Assembly (NCBI RefSeq): GCF_022539665.2
Contig: NC_081338.1
Coordinates: forward strand, 6,746,446 to 6,810,445
DNA length: 64,000 bases
Direction of reading: 5' to 3'
DNA from: Daphnia carinata
Taxonomy: Eukaryota; Arthropoda; Branchiopoda; Diplostraca; Daphniidae
The notes beneath the pieces were generated by a model that worked only from the letters and a program-made list of their open reading frames with translations, was not told the origin of the DNA and did no database searches. The position numbers and the translations under genes were made by a program. Positions 22,040 to 34,607 of the stretch are shown here, one piece after another. The stretch's first letter is position 1. Every line of letters begins with the position of its first letter.

Positions 22040-23950
22040 AGATTACTGGCTTTGCCCTTGGCCGGCCTACTCCGTGGTCCATTTCCTAGCCCGCGATGGA
22101 CATTTAACCCGCACTTCAAACGATGTCGCTTGAAACTCGTGATGGCCTTTTGTAAGTTTTTCACCAAACTGGCGGGGAAAACAATGAAGACTTATGCGAG
22201 TCGGCGAGCGAAACCTCCGCAGGGAAATCAATAGAGTTTGTCTCTATTGGACTGCAGACTCTATCGTAGATGCAGTGGACCGAAACTCGTATCATAGAGG
22301 TTTTCACGTCAGCTTGCCGATATAATACCCTTTAGTATCTATGGTAGAGTTCAATAATGTACCCTAGCACCTACTCCGCCCTGACTTATTTCTTTGTTCT
22401 CTTTTTATTCAATTGCTTTTTTTTACGCTAAAGAAAAGAATAGAATGGTAAGGCCCTTTTTGATTAAAACTTCGATAAAAAAAAAATAAAAGAATAAAAA
22501 CTCTTCAGAACAGAATGTCTGTCTTGTCGATCATCGACTGAATTCCCTGTGTGACAGACGGACGTTTCAAATTCTTAAAAAACTCAACGTTAAAGAATTG
22601 CGAATAAATATAGATGGTCGAACAGTTTCCACTGTGTCGGACAAAAGGGGGACGGATGGGATAGCCTACTGAAAAGATTTATCGGTTCGCCTAAAGAGAT
22701 TCCATCAAGAGCGTTCATGTCTATATATCAAAACGGCCGTCTTCGCCCGTCGCTATTGGTCAAAAGACCGATGTATAATTTCTTTTTTTTTTCCGCTACC
22801 GAAACCATAGATCTCCATTTTCCTATTTTACATGGCAAGCTCGTGACGGACTTATGATCAGAACAGGGTGGTAGCTGACTTCATGCGTATGGATAGATTG
22901 TAGCAGCAAACGATTTTCTTTTTTTCCTTCTCCTCTCTTCTCCATATTGTACGACGAAATAACAAAAGAGAAAGAAGAAAAGTAGGAAACGTTCTTTTTT
23001 TAAAAGAAAAAGAATTTATAAAAGCTCTTTTTATATTCGCCTGCAGAGCCATTAAACATTAAAGCCTTTACTTTTTACTCTCAAGTTTATCCGTAATGGT
23101 ATAGGAGGGGTCTGATGGGAAAACGAGTTAATCGAGTTTTTTTGTTTTAAGGCTGCTTGATAGACTACGACGTCCGATCCAAATAATCCTGCAATGCAAG
23201 AGGCGTACAACGAGTCTCGCATAACCAATGAACGTCCGAACAGAACTAGCGCTAAAAAAAGAGACAGATGCGACTTGATGGCAGGCGTGATGGCCGACAG
23301 AGAAACAACTAAAATGTCATTACAGTGCGATTCATTTTCCATTTTGCAAGCCGATGCTCGTTATTGCCATCAAAATGTTTTATTTTTTCAATTTTTCGTT
23401 CGTTTATAGCGTTGTCGTCAAGCCCAATGGAGGACGATGAAACTAGCGAAGATGGATGAAGATTGGCTTTTGGATTCTTTGGCATGGCTTGTACGTTTCC
23501 CTCTTCTTTTTTTGGCTGTCCCTTGTCTCTCACGATGATTGCACGACCGCAATTCTCGGCTTATCTGTCGCTTATTTTTTACTCCCGACGTTTTTTTGGC
23601 TTCGAATTCGATGGCTTCAGATTTCAATTTGCTTGTTTTTTTCTTGTGTTGTGTTGTAATGTTGTGAGTGTAAGAAAATCAGATAACTTTCGTTGCGAAG
23701 AACTTCGAAAAAGAAGGTGGGGATACTAAAACTGGGTAAATCTATCGTATAAAAGGAAACAACAAAAAAAAAAGGGGGAGGAGGAAGAGTAGCAAGGATT
23801 TTATTTCCGTCCTGGTCGTCGTGCGGTTTCTGACAAGCCGCCGACCGAGCGCACGTTCTCTTGTTCCAACTTTTGTCTTTACACTTTCTTTTCTTTTCTT
23901 TTTTTTTTTCCTCCCCCATTTTTACATGGGCTACTGCTTGATGCTGCCCT
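22040..23950. other. Intergenic DNA
   Basis: Homopolymer-rich texture resumes here. Open frames are short and low in complexity, and no gene or RNA is recognised. Confidence 0.5.
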
Positions 23951-23957
23951 AGCAGCG

Positions 23958-23990
23958 TATATAAAAAGACAACGTTGGAAAAGAGGAGAT
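23958..23990 (+). promoter_or_regulatory. TATA box candidate
   Basis: TATATAAAAAG at 23958-23968 is a strong TATA match. Transcription would start near 23988, some 760 bases before the leader at 24749. A short ATG frame at 24001 ends at 24054, and a GTGAGC donor-like site lies at about 24051, so a 5' non-coding exon is possible. Confidence 0.4.
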
Positions 23991-24748
23991 AGAAAAAAAG
24001 ATGCAGGTTCGCTATCCGTTTTTAAAGGAGCTACAGGGGGAAGCTTCCGCGTGAGCGAAACGCCTCAAAAACCATCTGTGTATAGTTGCGTGTCTCGCGG
24101 TTCGTTTCCTGGCTGGCATTTGCCGCGGGACCGTGAAGCTGCCAACCAGCGAGGTTGCCTTACCGTTTTTTTTTGTGTGTGTTTTTACATTTTCAACGTT
24201 CAAGTTTTTTTTTTTTTTATCTTAGTCGCTGGGTCGAGGGCTATCACCATTGCCACTCGTTGTGACTTACTCAACGCAGACTACCTATTTTATAGAAGCA
24301 GCGTATACAATTCGTGGAATTGATTCAACGTATTTAAATTTTTTTTTTTCTATTTCTAAAGGATTAAATTGTTTTATTGTTTTCTAAATACAAGAAAAAT
24401 CTGCTGCTGCTCTCGTCGACTGCAAACGTGAAAGTGGGGGCGGGTCGTGAGGCCGTCGGGCTAAAAGGCAGTTGAGTGCCGTGTCTTGAGGGAAAAGTGA
24501 AAGAAGGAAAAAAACAAAAGAAGATCAAGATCGTTTCAAAGTTGTTGGGCAACTGTGTTCTGCGTGGCAGTCGGCGACTGGATCTTCTCGTTTTCGTGCG
24601 TCTCTCGCATACCTCTGTCAGTGCAACGTTTCCCGAGATTGTGACCGTCGAAGTGGATTACGAAAATCGGATTGACATTCAAATGATCCGTCAAACGGGT
24701 TGTTGTGTCTAACGGTCGTCTGAAAAAACAAAGTGCTACTTACCCACA

Positions 24749-24815
24749 ATGGCCACCAAACAAGAGATGGCCGAGCTCGATCAGATGGAAGCCGGATCCG
24801 ATCATCCTTCTTTAG
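24749..24815 (+). CDS. Candidate alternative first coding exon of stomatin copy B
   Basis: The ATG has a good context (CACAATGG). It encodes MATKQEMAELDQMEAGSDHP then SL, an acidic cytoplasmic N-terminus of 22 residues. It ends one base into a codon at a GTAAAT donor. That phase-1 end fits copy B exon 1 at 48294 and would give SL-A-D-PGGPG or SL-D-PGGPG depending on the tandem acceptor. The intron would be about 23.5 kb. The coding-like composition and phase match are seen; the splice is inferred. Confidence 0.6.
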
Positions 24816-25652
24816 GTAAATCAAAATGTAAATGTCTCACGCATTGTTTTGTGTATTATTAGCCGTGCATCGAACAAATTTGTTAGCTACTGATTGCTTG
24901 AAAATACTTGGCAGTAATGTTTGGTCCCCTCCCCTTCTCTCCAGCGTTCTCAACGGGGCGTATCTTACCTCACCTCTTTTATGAAAAATTACTAACCTAA
25001 GGGCTCCATTTGACAAATTCCTACGCAATTTTGGCGAACAACTAATGGAGCCAAAATCCCCAGGCTGAGATTTTTTGTTCGTCTGTTTATCTTGGCCATC
25101 TTTCATCGGGTTTTCTTGCCACTTTTATTTTTTTTTTTTCTCTGTTGTTTCTCACGCAAACGACATTACGATTCATCCATCATTGCGGGCGGTCGTGAAG
25201 GAAAGCCTTGCTGGACAAAACCAGAAGGAGATTTTGGTGTGTGTGCTCTCTTGTTTTTGGCCGGTCTCTCTTTTTTTTTTTTTTACTTTCTTAATTGAGG
25301 TGTCTGTCACGCGCACTGAAACTCTGTAATGAGATCACCGATGTCGTTTGAACAAAACAAACACGACGCCCAATGTCTTCTGGATCCGGTCAGCTCAGCG
25401 TGACCAACTCCCCCCGTCGCTCGTTTGCTACTTAAACTGTGCGTGTCCGACACTTCCCTCCTTTCGCATTCCGCTTGATGGAGTGTGGAGGTTTATTTCG
25501 GTCATTCTTCTTCTCCACCTCCCACCGCTTAAAAAAAACAAAAACAATAAACTTGTTCTTGATTTAAATAGAATTTTCAACAAATAAAAGGGATAAGAAA
25601 AAAGAAAAATCAATTTTCTTTTCTTTCTGGTGGGTTGTACAATAAGTGTCCA

Positions 25653-25716
25653 ATGTTCAGTGGTATGCGGCCTCGCTTACGATCTCGCCGGATTCAATCT
25701 ACGGAAAGCGAGGGAG
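25653..25716 (+). CDS. Weak candidate first coding exon
   Basis: An ATG-led frame encodes MFSGMRPRLRSRRIQSTESE then G and meets a GAG-GTGACT donor in phase 1, matching copy B exon 1. The basic then acidic composition is plausible for a cytoplasmic leader, but the stretch is short and no promoter is evident. Confidence 0.25.
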
Positions 25717-25835
25717 GTGACTTGTCTCGAAACAAAAGACTGTTAAAGAGAAATCATATAAAAGGGTTGGGAAAAGGGGGGGATGAAATAAAAGAACGGC
25801 AGGGATCCTTTGGTGCGGAATTCCTTATCATTTCA

Positions 25836-26280
25836 GTTCCGTCTTTCGCCACGCTGGTCAAAGTGCCTTGTGACTGCAGAGCTGGTGTGTCTGTGGTGGA
25901 TATTGGTTTCCGGAACCCACAACTTTTGGCCACGTTATGTAACGACCCCTATTTTTAGTGGCTCGTCTTTCTTCGCCGCAGGCGTATACTGGAGGAACAA
26001 GATGGAAACCCAACATCAGTTTTCCCTTTCGCCGATAGTGACGGAATCATGGCGGAATGGAGCGGAAGGGATCCCCAGCTATTTCCCACTTGTCATCAAA
26101 ATATTGAATGGGCTTGGACAAAATCGTGTAGCTTTGTCGTTTGCTAAAACGCTCGTCATCAGCGTGATTGACACGTGGCTACTGACAGAGACGTCGCAGA
26201 TGATATCGCCATTGAGAAACTTGCGGATGATTTCTGTTTTACTAGCCATTCCAGCAATTCGGATATCCTCCTATTTTTAG
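25836..26280. other. Coding-like island, strand and frame unresolved
   Basis: On the + strand there are strong acceptors before 25836 (TTTCAG) and 25981 (GCCGCAG), and frames such as VPCDCRAGVSVVDIGFRNPQ and EEQDGNPTSVFPFADSDG. On the minus strand an ATG-led frame of 56 codons starts at about 26253. Several overlapping frames look protein-like, so I cannot choose between them. Confidence 0.2.
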
Positions 26281-26919
26281 CGCCCCACTGTTGATCGAAA
26301 ATCGCTCATTGTGATTCATGTATTCAACACGAAAGAACGAAGAGGGAGGGCTTTACCGTTAACTGTATGGTTTGTACTTATGGCATCGTTATCTACCCTC
26401 CTTTCTGTAGATGATGAGACAGCGGAAAGAAGAATAAATAGAAGCCTCTTCTATTCAGACTTCTATGGATATTGATCGATTTTTTTTTTCTTGTGTGTAA
26501 CTAGTACAACGATCAAAAGAAAGAAATAGAAAGGCGGTTGTATCTGACGTGATTCAAAAACATATGGTAATTTATCGCATGGTCTGCCGGCCTAGTTAAG
26601 AGTGCAGGATCATAATCCAGCAAGACCAGCCATTGAAGCTGATGAAAGTCTGCTTCTTTTTTCATCAATAACAATCACGGTCTTCTATTGTCTAACAATG
26701 AAGATACTCGTAGACATCGATCACAACTTTTTGGCTTAGAAAAGTTAGCAGATGTAACATCCCCCTTGAGCAGTTAAGTAACACAATGCACAGTTTCAGC
26801 ATCGCTCTTCGATGTAACGCGTCCCGCCGCATCGATCCTATTTGATTGTTACATTAGCCGACTAGACGAAATTCTGAAACATTTTTTTTTTTTTCAATTT
26901 TCCCTTTTTTAATCTGTGC

Positions 26920-26960
26920 TATATAAAAGGCCTCTGAAGAGCGATTCATTGATTTTCACT
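26920..26960 (+). promoter_or_regulatory. Core promoter candidate with TATA box
   Basis: CTATATAAAAGG at 26920-26930 is a near-ideal TATA box. Transcription would start around 26950 and feed the exon ending at the GTGAGT donor after 27112. Confidence 0.55.
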
Positions 26961-27112
26961 CTTGGATTCTGTTATCCCTTTTTCTTATTTATCTTTTTCT
27001 TTCTTTACGGTTCGATCCGTCGGGCGATTTCCGTTTGGTGGCGCCGATTTTAATGCTGTGGGCCCGGATCCTCTTCGTTTCACAGAACCCGTCGGCTACA
27101 ACATCAACCGAG
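26950..27112 (+). other. Probable first exon, coding status unclear
   Basis: It is bounded by the TATA box at 26920 and a strong GAG-GTGAGT donor. One frame (FTEPVGYNINR) reaches the donor in phase 1, as copy B exon 1 requires, but has no ATG. The ATG at 27053 gives 20 codons (MLWARILFVSQNPSATTSTE) ending in phase 0, which does not fit. It may be a 5' UTR exon or belong to another transcript. Confidence 0.35.
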
Positions 27113-27658
27113 GTGAGTCACACTTACAGCGCTGTAACAATTGAAAAAGAAGAACAAGACTCGCGTTAGCGAGCGCGAAAAAAAAAATGATGCAAGAGAG
27201 TAGTATTTCTTCCGCCGTTCATGCGTTAAGAACAAAGGAGTCGTTACGTTTTCTTTCTTTTTTGCTTGGGTATCGTCGCCACCCTTAGCCCCAAACACAT
27301 CATTATGCAGAGTGAAATCATCCTTCTCTTTTTATTTTAAATGCTCTAACAGGCATTATAAGTAGATCTGGTGCGCCTTGTTGTTCAAGGTTGCAAACAC
27401 GATGTAATGTTATTAAAAGACTTTTATGTTGCTGTAAGGAACCCTTGAGTTGTACGCAGAGATAAAGGTACAAAGGTACTATTCTTATGAAATGAGAAAA
27501 ACAAATCTCAAAAAGGAGGGTAGTTGCAACGATTATTAGACACGCGCCTTTCCCCTACATTATTTTTGTTGCTGATTTTGCGGTCTTTTTAATATCCGGG
27601 GGTTTATTAGGTGCATCCCGCAAACGGATTTTCTAGTCGTATTTAGTTCAACTCAGTT

Positions 27659-27680
27659 TGACACACACACACACACACAC
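27659..27680 (+). repeat. CA dinucleotide microsatellite
   Basis: A run of about eleven CA units. Similar GT runs lie at about 39597-39616, 60723-60739 and 62172-62187. Confidence 0.9.
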
Positions 27681-28900
27681 AACAGAGAAGTAAGTTTCTT
27701 TTCTCTACGCACCCCTCGAAATCGTCTTCTTGACCGGAATCAGATCGAGCAAAATGCAATTTTCCGGATGTTGAGCAAGCGTTTTTCTTTCCTTTCTCGT
27801 GGCTTTTCTTTTGAAATCCGTCTTCACGCGTCAACTGTAATCGATAGAAAAAAAAGTATTTATTTGAAAATAATTTTGCGAGTAAAAAAAAAAGTAAATT
27901 TAAAAAGGTACACACAGAGAAAAGTGTCAATGGTGAAGAGGGTCCCGGGGTTTACGGTGGACACGATCCTTTTCACATTTGTGAGTTTCCTTCCTTTTCT
28001 TTTTCTTTTCTTTTGTTCTGTCCTTTTTCCCTTTCTGGCTTTACCATCTCCAGTAGAAAGGGCGGAGAGACGACGGGTCCCTATTAGTATAGAGTCTGTG
28101 CGCGCGGTCGCAGTCCAGTCACTCGTCCGCCGGTCTGGGTCTGAACGAGACCCATCGGTTTCACGCTCTCCATTTTTTGTTGTTGTTGTTTGGATTTCCA
28201 TGTTTACTCTTTTGAATTGCCAAACGAAAATAAATTCGTTGTTCTATCAACTGTCGGGACGTGAGCTCTACACTAAAAACTGTGATTGTTCGGACTTAAA
28301 AATTGTCGCATAGTGAACGCTGATTTTAAGAATTTTCATAAGAAGCAAAACCGGTGAGATTTCGAATTTTTTTGGTTCTTTTTTATGTTTGTGCTTGCCG
28401 TTTGTGTTTGTTTACCTTGATCTCCCGCGTGTTGTACGGCGCTGACGCTTGTCATCATCGGCACCTGATGAGTTCTTGATAGTTGTTCTTTTGTTTCTTT
28501 TGTTTGGTTTTTCTTCTCATTCCGTTCTGATGTTGGACGAGAATGGGTGCCATCGTTTTCTGTTTGTAACGCGCACTCATTTTTCGTAGTTGATGTTTTT
28601 CCCTTTCACAAACTGTGAAAAAATCAAAAGCGCATTCTTTGCCACATAATGTATCGGGCCAACAACAGCAGCAATATGTTCCCTGACAAGCTGTTTACAC
28701 ACATTCTGCGCGGTTTTAGGGCGGGCAAAAAAAAACGAATTTTGCCAGACATAGGGGACCAATCATGGCAAACCTATTTTCACGGGAACTCGCAAACATT
28801 TGATAGTTCGATGATCAGGCAGGTATCCCAAGGATGGCTGGAGAAATCAAAGGAGCAAATCCTTCCCCGGATTATGTACAAACTGGAGGGCTGAGCTACC

Positions 28901-28906
28901 TTTATT
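28901..28906 (-). terminator. Poly(A) signal of the minus-strand small gene
   Basis: AATAAA on the minus strand lies about 127 bases past the TAA at 29033. This supports the exon at 29033-29150 as a true 3' terminal exon. Confidence 0.6.
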
Positions 28907-29032
28907 CTAATCCAATGTTTTCTAAGATTACATGCATGGATTAAGCAGCCAGAAAATGGGGAAAAAAAATCACAGCAAAACTCGTTAAAAAGTTTCTCTC
29001 TCCTCCCCCCCCCCCCTTTTTTTTTTTTAGCC

Positions 29033-29150
29033 TTAAATTGTATTACGCATAATTTGAAAGATACCCAACAGGAATGGATACAGAGCTTCCTTAGCTGCTG
29101 GGAAGTCGTAGAGACGGCCAACGGTAATGTAATTCGGCGGACGGGTGGGG
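29033..29150 (-). CDS. Terminal coding exon of a small unrecognised protein (minus strand)
   Basis: A good acceptor (CATCTTTCAG) precedes an open frame of 38 codons. It reads PTRPPNYITVGRLYDFPAAK then EALYPFLLGIFQIMRNTI and TAA, followed 127 bases later by AATAAA. The second half is hydrophobic enough for a membrane or mitochondrial association, but I recognise no family. It enters needing two bases from the previous exon. The nearest upstream exon (30006-30051) supplies only one, so a further small exon, or a one-base error in the GGGG run at the exon start, must be invoked. The gene lies antisense within the copy B leader region. Confidence 0.6.
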
Positions 29151-30005
29151 CTGAAAGATGAAATGCTTATTGTATAGGAGGGTTAGCAGATAGTGCTAAC
29201 TCTGCTCTAGTGCTACGGCAGGCCGTGTACTATAGTGCTTGCCTAGGCTGTTTTTTTCGGTTTTCTGCGAAGCTGCTGATGCCTTCTTTTGTTTTCCCTC
29301 GCAACGCTTTTTCGAACCCTAAAGGCGCTTGAAGAAACAATGTGTCGACCCCAATAGACGCGGACAATCAGTCTCTTTCTCATCTTTGCTATTCCTTCTC
29401 AACAAAATACCCATCCCGAGTTTCTCTCTCTCCTTTTCGCAGGCGATAGACACCAAGCAAAAATAAAAAACAAAATAAAAATAATAAAAATAACAGGCAA
29501 AGACAACATAACAAAACGTAATGAGTGTGGTTATCCTGCTGGGCGTATATGAGTTGACGATGCAGAGATAATGTGGAGGCTAGCCTCCCTTTTCGCTCGT
29601 GTTTCCTTAGTTTCCGTTTGTGTCATGCTGTCTTTACTCTGTGGATTTTTTTTTTCTCTTTTCTCTTGCACGACTAGCCGATTATCATCTGGCGTTCCAT
29701 CAAGTTTCCCAACCGTAGCCCGATAGTTAATCAGAAAAGAAAAAGGAGCAAAGGCAGCATTCGATGGCCATCTTCGAAATGAAATGTTTTTGTCCTAGAG
29801 AACTAAATTAATCCCCCCACCGAATCGGCCTGCCTTCTTCTCTGTGTGTTATAAGTCTGGGCATCGTTAACGAAAGGACGAACGATATCCTTTTTGCACG
29901 TTCAAAGACTTGCGAGTGGATTTGTCTCGATGATTTCTGGGCTTTCCTACAAAGTGTGCGAGTAGATATAAGAACAAAAGAGTGTTTTTGCGGAGGTGCT
30001 CTTAC

Positions 30006-30051
30006 CAACAGGATTAGCCTGATTGACGGCAGAACCCATGTAACGTGAGAG
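30006..30051 (-). CDS. Possible start exon of the minus-strand small gene
   Basis: This 46-nt exon lies between a strong polypyrimidine acceptor (TTTTTCTGCTAG) and a GTAAGA donor. The ATG at 30039 gives MGSAVNQANPV plus one base. Its hydrophilic start would suit the exon at 29033-29150, but the two join out of frame by one base as printed. It could instead be an internal exon reading LSRYMGSAVNQANPV. Confidence 0.4.
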
Positions 30052-30059
30052 CTAGCAGA

Positions 30060-33000
30060 AAAACAAAAGCAAACGGCAGTTATTTAATCCAGACGGGCTC
30101 TCCCTTCCGAGTTTACACGGCCGACTAGTCCGCTGTCTAGCCTCATCCACATGACGGTATGGTGAGAAGGACGTTCCAAGAAAAACTGTACAACGCATTG
30201 CGCATACATTACATCCGGATGCACCAGATTTTTGTTTGGCTGTTTGTTTTAATAAACATCCAGCTGGCATAGAGAAAAAAAAATGGGATGATAGTAACGA
30301 TGTTCTCCAGTTGCTATTATTATTTACACACACACACACATGCCAAATAGACATTAAGTGAGAAAAAAAAAAAAAGCGGAACGTGTTTGTTTGTCGTACG
30401 GACACGGTGCGGATGTCCATCTATGTTTTCTTTACTTTGACGCGTGTAACCAACCCAAGGATCTTGTCGTCGATGCTGGGAAATCATATAAACATAACAC
30501 TTTACGGCCCTCGTTTCTCCGCCATGGTCGCATTTCTTTATTTCCACCATTTTTTTTTTGTTTTTGCTTTGTTTTTATTGGATGGCAATATCCCGAGGAG
30601 TGCGGCCTCTTCTTGTCTCTCCTCTTGTCTTTCCGCATTTGTCCTTCTTAGATTTTTATGTGCTCTATTCATACATAAAAGAAAGAAAAGAAAAAAAAAA
30701 AAAAAAAAAAAGGAAAGGCGTAGGGCGAAAAGAGAGAAAAGAAATGGGGTTGATGGATCTGTCCGGAAGAAAACCGAAAATCACGAGAAAATGAAAGGAA
30801 AACATTGTGACAGAAGATGTCGAACATGGTAGGCGGAAATCAAAGAAGCGAAAATCCATCGATGACGTCATCTCCTATCCATCAGTTTCAGTCATTCTGT
30901 TTTTTTTTTTGTTTTTTTTCTATCTTCATCTTTTTATTTAAAATTAGGCCTTCAAAGAAAGTCAATTGTTGCATTTTATGTTTTCCTGTTTCCCATTAGA
31001 AAGGTTCAAACGGTTTCGCAATTGCGGTTTTGTTAAGATCTTATTTAGATGTAACTTACATTCATTAAATTAAAAACACCCATGGCGTACAATCCGGAAT
31101 TAATTCGCTAGGCAATTCGCAACGGGTGACTTACGATGGCCCTTAACCTGACTGACTATTAGAGTCTGTCGCAATCTCCGTAAATGGCGTCTTGATTCGA
31201 TTCCACTGTACCGCATTTCTACGTCATAACCATCACCTTTCGGGAGAGGGACGCAAGGCGACTGCGTTCATAGCCTTTTAAACGACTGCACATGGATAGA
31301 AGACGTCCGGATTTTTTTTTTTTTTTTTTTCTGGCTCCCTGGCATTGTTCCGCTCTCTTTGGTCACCGGTGCCATTAATGTCGAATCGCCCGCAATAAAT
31401 CTCTTTACCTTCCCCTTCAAGAAGACGTTTGTCCCTTTTTTTTTATATATATATAGATATTACTTCTTCCGTTTTGGCATTGGCACAAAATAGGTGCGGC
31501 TGATGGCAATGAGCGCACAATCGTAGCATTGGGGTCGACCACATTCATCGTATCTACTTGACTTATTACTTATTCCCAGCATTCTCTCCCATCTCTGATT
31601 TTCTAGGTTTATTTTTTAAAAGGATCTTATTTATCAAACGGATCTTTCTTTCCCTACTGTTTTTTTTTTTTTTTTTTTTTTTGCTTATTCGAACCGATGC
31701 GATGCTCGAGCTGTGAGGTTGATGAGAATCGCAGGCTTCTTGTTTTTATTATTTATTTATTTTTTTTTTTTGCATCATTCAGTGCGAGTCGCAAGATATG
31801 GAAATGAAGGGGAGGATTTAGGGGCATCAAGCTCCCATGCAAAGCAATATATCTACACAGATATCAGACTGATTTAAGATGTTTGCCGACAGCCAGCAAC
31901 TACCCACAGTTGTAGTACACGAGTTGATTGCGACGCAGTCGTGCGCAATGCAACTCGGTCCAATATTTGCCATCCGTCATGCAGTCGCATCCGGCGGCCC
32001 ATGACGCTTTCCCAACGTCCTACAGAATGGAACAGCTATATACTGTACATCTATATATATATATTTTTCGTTTTAGAGGCCAAACATTCTAGAGTGGTTT
32101 ATGCTTAGTTCGCCGATCAAGTAGGAGGCCTGAGGGATCAAAAAGAGCATGGGCAGCAGTCACTTTTTGCTGCCTCCAATATATTTTTACAGCCTTTTAT
32201 TTGTGTAATTCTTTTTGCATCTGTATGCTGCGAGGAAGGAAATGGCTGTCATGGTAACGACTGCAGCATAACATTAGGCGAAGCCAGCGCTTGTTGAGAT
32301 ATTGCCCCTCTCTTGTCTAATGCTGTTTTACTCTCACAGAGGGCTGTCCCGAATGGTGTTTGTTTAGATTTTCAAAATGAAAATGGGTAAAGCCTTGAAA
32401 ACAAGAGCTTTTGATGTTTTATTCATCGAGGCAAGGCGCTAAACAATAGCAAGCTGCAACTCAATTAGCAGCTTGTTTCTCTTTCTTTTGTATTCCCTGT
32501 CCAATGTTAGAGCTCATTACCGTGCGCGATCGAGTTCTAGGCCAAGGCTTTTCTTGACTTGGTTTGGTTGATTAACTTTTTCTTGCAAAGGCCTTTCATA
32601 ATTGGTTTCATATCCCACACGTCTACTGTTGTTGAGGTTTGTGTTTCTGATCATCTCTAATCCTCTTGTGTGTGCTGTCGTGACCGCTGCATTTCCTTCC
32701 GGCCCGGAGAGAAATGCGGAACAAACGGATTATTGTTGCGGCCCCCAATTTAACAGCGGACAAGGTCAGGTCGCATTCGCCGCAATCGATTACCTTTTGG
32801 TGTGCGGATGCGTTTGGGCTTGAAGCTGAAGAACGATAGATGGCAGGACAATCTCGAAAGGAAGATATATATATATATATATCCAAGACAACAAAGATTG
32901 TTTCTCTTAAGGAACAAATATTTAACGTTGAGTTGTAAATGGCTTCAATGCAGCCGTGCTCATTTCCTGGAAAAGGAGTCTGAATTTTATGTTTCAATGT

Positions 33001-34420
33001 AAATTTCAAACTTTGCGGAATCGAGTTGTTGACGTAAGCGGATGGAGCTCTTTCCCTCGTGCCGTTGGCTGACAAAGACTGCCGAGAAATTTGTTATCGT
33101 CTCGCTGTGAAAACCGAAGTTAAAAAAAAAAAGTCGTCCGTTTCTCTTTGCATTGCCATTGTTTGCTTCCGGTTCCGGTCTTAGCGAGACGAACGACACA
33201 AGCGAGAAAAAAGGAAATGCGTCTCTGTGCATTTCTTTCTCATTACAGAGTCTGATTCTGTACGTTCTACATTTACTTGCAGCATACATCTTGCGTGTGC
33301 GGATGCCTGTCGTTGCAAATTCCGCAAAACGGCGCGCCTCTTGACAGGAAAAACTTCACAGACTCGAATGTATAGCATTCTATTATTCCACATCGTTGCC
33401 AAAGACGTTTCGTTCCATTCTAACGCCCTTTTTTTTTAGATTTAATTTCGTTTTTTTATCAAAAGATAATTTCAACCCAAATATCGATCTCACTGTGATC
33501 TCCTGTTTAACATGTAGATCGGTTTGTTATAGCTTCAACGTTCCATAACAATTTGCTTGTCAAACGCGTCTTACTTTTCGAACGGGCAGCATTATTGTTG
33601 CGTGTTTTCGTTGTGACATCTAACGATGAACGATGGTATCACGGCAAAAGCTAAGGTGTGACGTCTGAGGAAAACGTGAATTGAGTTTCGACGTACCAAC
33701 AGGACACGCACACGCGAGCTGCGCAATCAAGAGTGGTGCGTTCGAGGAAAAGCAATAGTCTGACTGTCGTTGAAGATAAAAGAGAGAAAAACAGTTGTTG
33801 ATTGCACAAAGCGTGAGCCGAACGCGGAGGCTTTTGTCTTCCTACAAGCGAAAAATCCGGAGGGGATTTCTAGAACAAAGGCACGCACTGCGGACGGAAC
33901 AAGGCCGAAGGCTTTGAACCTTGATGGATTTCAGTTTAATTGACGTTGCGATGCTCTAACAATTACGATGTAACACATCTTTCCCCCCTCTTACTCTCCC
34001 TTGTTGAGAAGAAGATTATCGAAGCTTGCCCTTTTCAGTAATGTCGATAGATGGGGAAGATCGATGAAGATATCCATCCTGTTTTTTCTTTTTTATACCA
34101 ATCTGAATGCTTTTTCTTCTACTTGGTTTGCTACTATTCTTCACTGTTAAGGAAGTCGCATAAATTGTCCCCGTTTGACATTGTCCACTTTTTTTTTTGT
34201 TCAGTAGACTATTCCATAAATTTTCATTCACAGTTCGCCATTCAGTTGAAAATTTTATTGCCTGTCAAGTGTGCCGATCGCATGCCTCCATTCGTTTCGC
34301 TTATTTATTATTCGAATGGTCACCATCGTTTGATTTGCACTTGTTGTTGATCTTTCGTGCAATCGTGGCTTTTATGTGTAAAACAAAAAAAAAAAACATG
34401 GCGGTGATATTTTCGTAGCG
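30060..34420. other. Non-coding stretch within the putative copy B leader region
   Basis: Homopolymer-rich DNA with long T runs (about 31313-31331 and 31661-31682), TA repeats at about 31444 and 32867, and a long A run at about 30693-30711. There is no supported gene. Open frames here are low in complexity or lack usable starts and splice sites. Confidence 0.5.
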
Positions 34421-34426
34421 TCCAAG

Positions 34427-34607
34427 ATGGGACTGCACACTGTGGAGGTATCGTCGGCCATTCGTCCAGGTAGTCTGATCCCGCTACCGCCTCCGCCGAC
34501 GACAGGCACAGCTACCGCAGCTGACGTGGAGAAAGGCGCTACCAGCACCGATCAGTGGGGCAAAAACATGCAGAGGTGGCGCAACGATAACATTGACATT
34601 GGCAAAG
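34427..34607 (+). CDS. Candidate alternative first coding exon of stomatin copy B
   Basis: The ATG context is CCAAGATGG, following an in-frame stop. It encodes 60 residues: MGLHTVEVSSAIRPGSLIPL, then PPPPTTGTATAADVEKGATS, then a polar stretch ending WRNDNIDIGK. It ends one base into a codon at AAAG-GTTCGT, a mediocre donor but in the required phase 1. The next in-frame codons lead to TAA, so splicing is needed. A proline and threonine-rich cytoplasmic leader of this kind is common in stomatin relatives such as MEC-2. Confidence 0.6.

Noticed and set aside
25810-26280. 156-codon open frame as a single protein
   Set aside because: There is no ATG at its start, two strong acceptors fall inside it, and other frames including the minus strand look equally coding. 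Kept only as an unresolved island.
32602-32823. Open frame with a signal-peptide-like start (LLLLRFVFLII)
   Set aside because: No ATG at the start, no recognised domain, and a similarly long frame runs on the opposite strand. Chance is likely.
33772-33796. GATAAAAG followed by ACAGTTG as a promoter for the 34427 leader
   Set aside because: The spacing between the TATA-like and initiator-like motifs is about 15 bases, too short for a normal core promoter.
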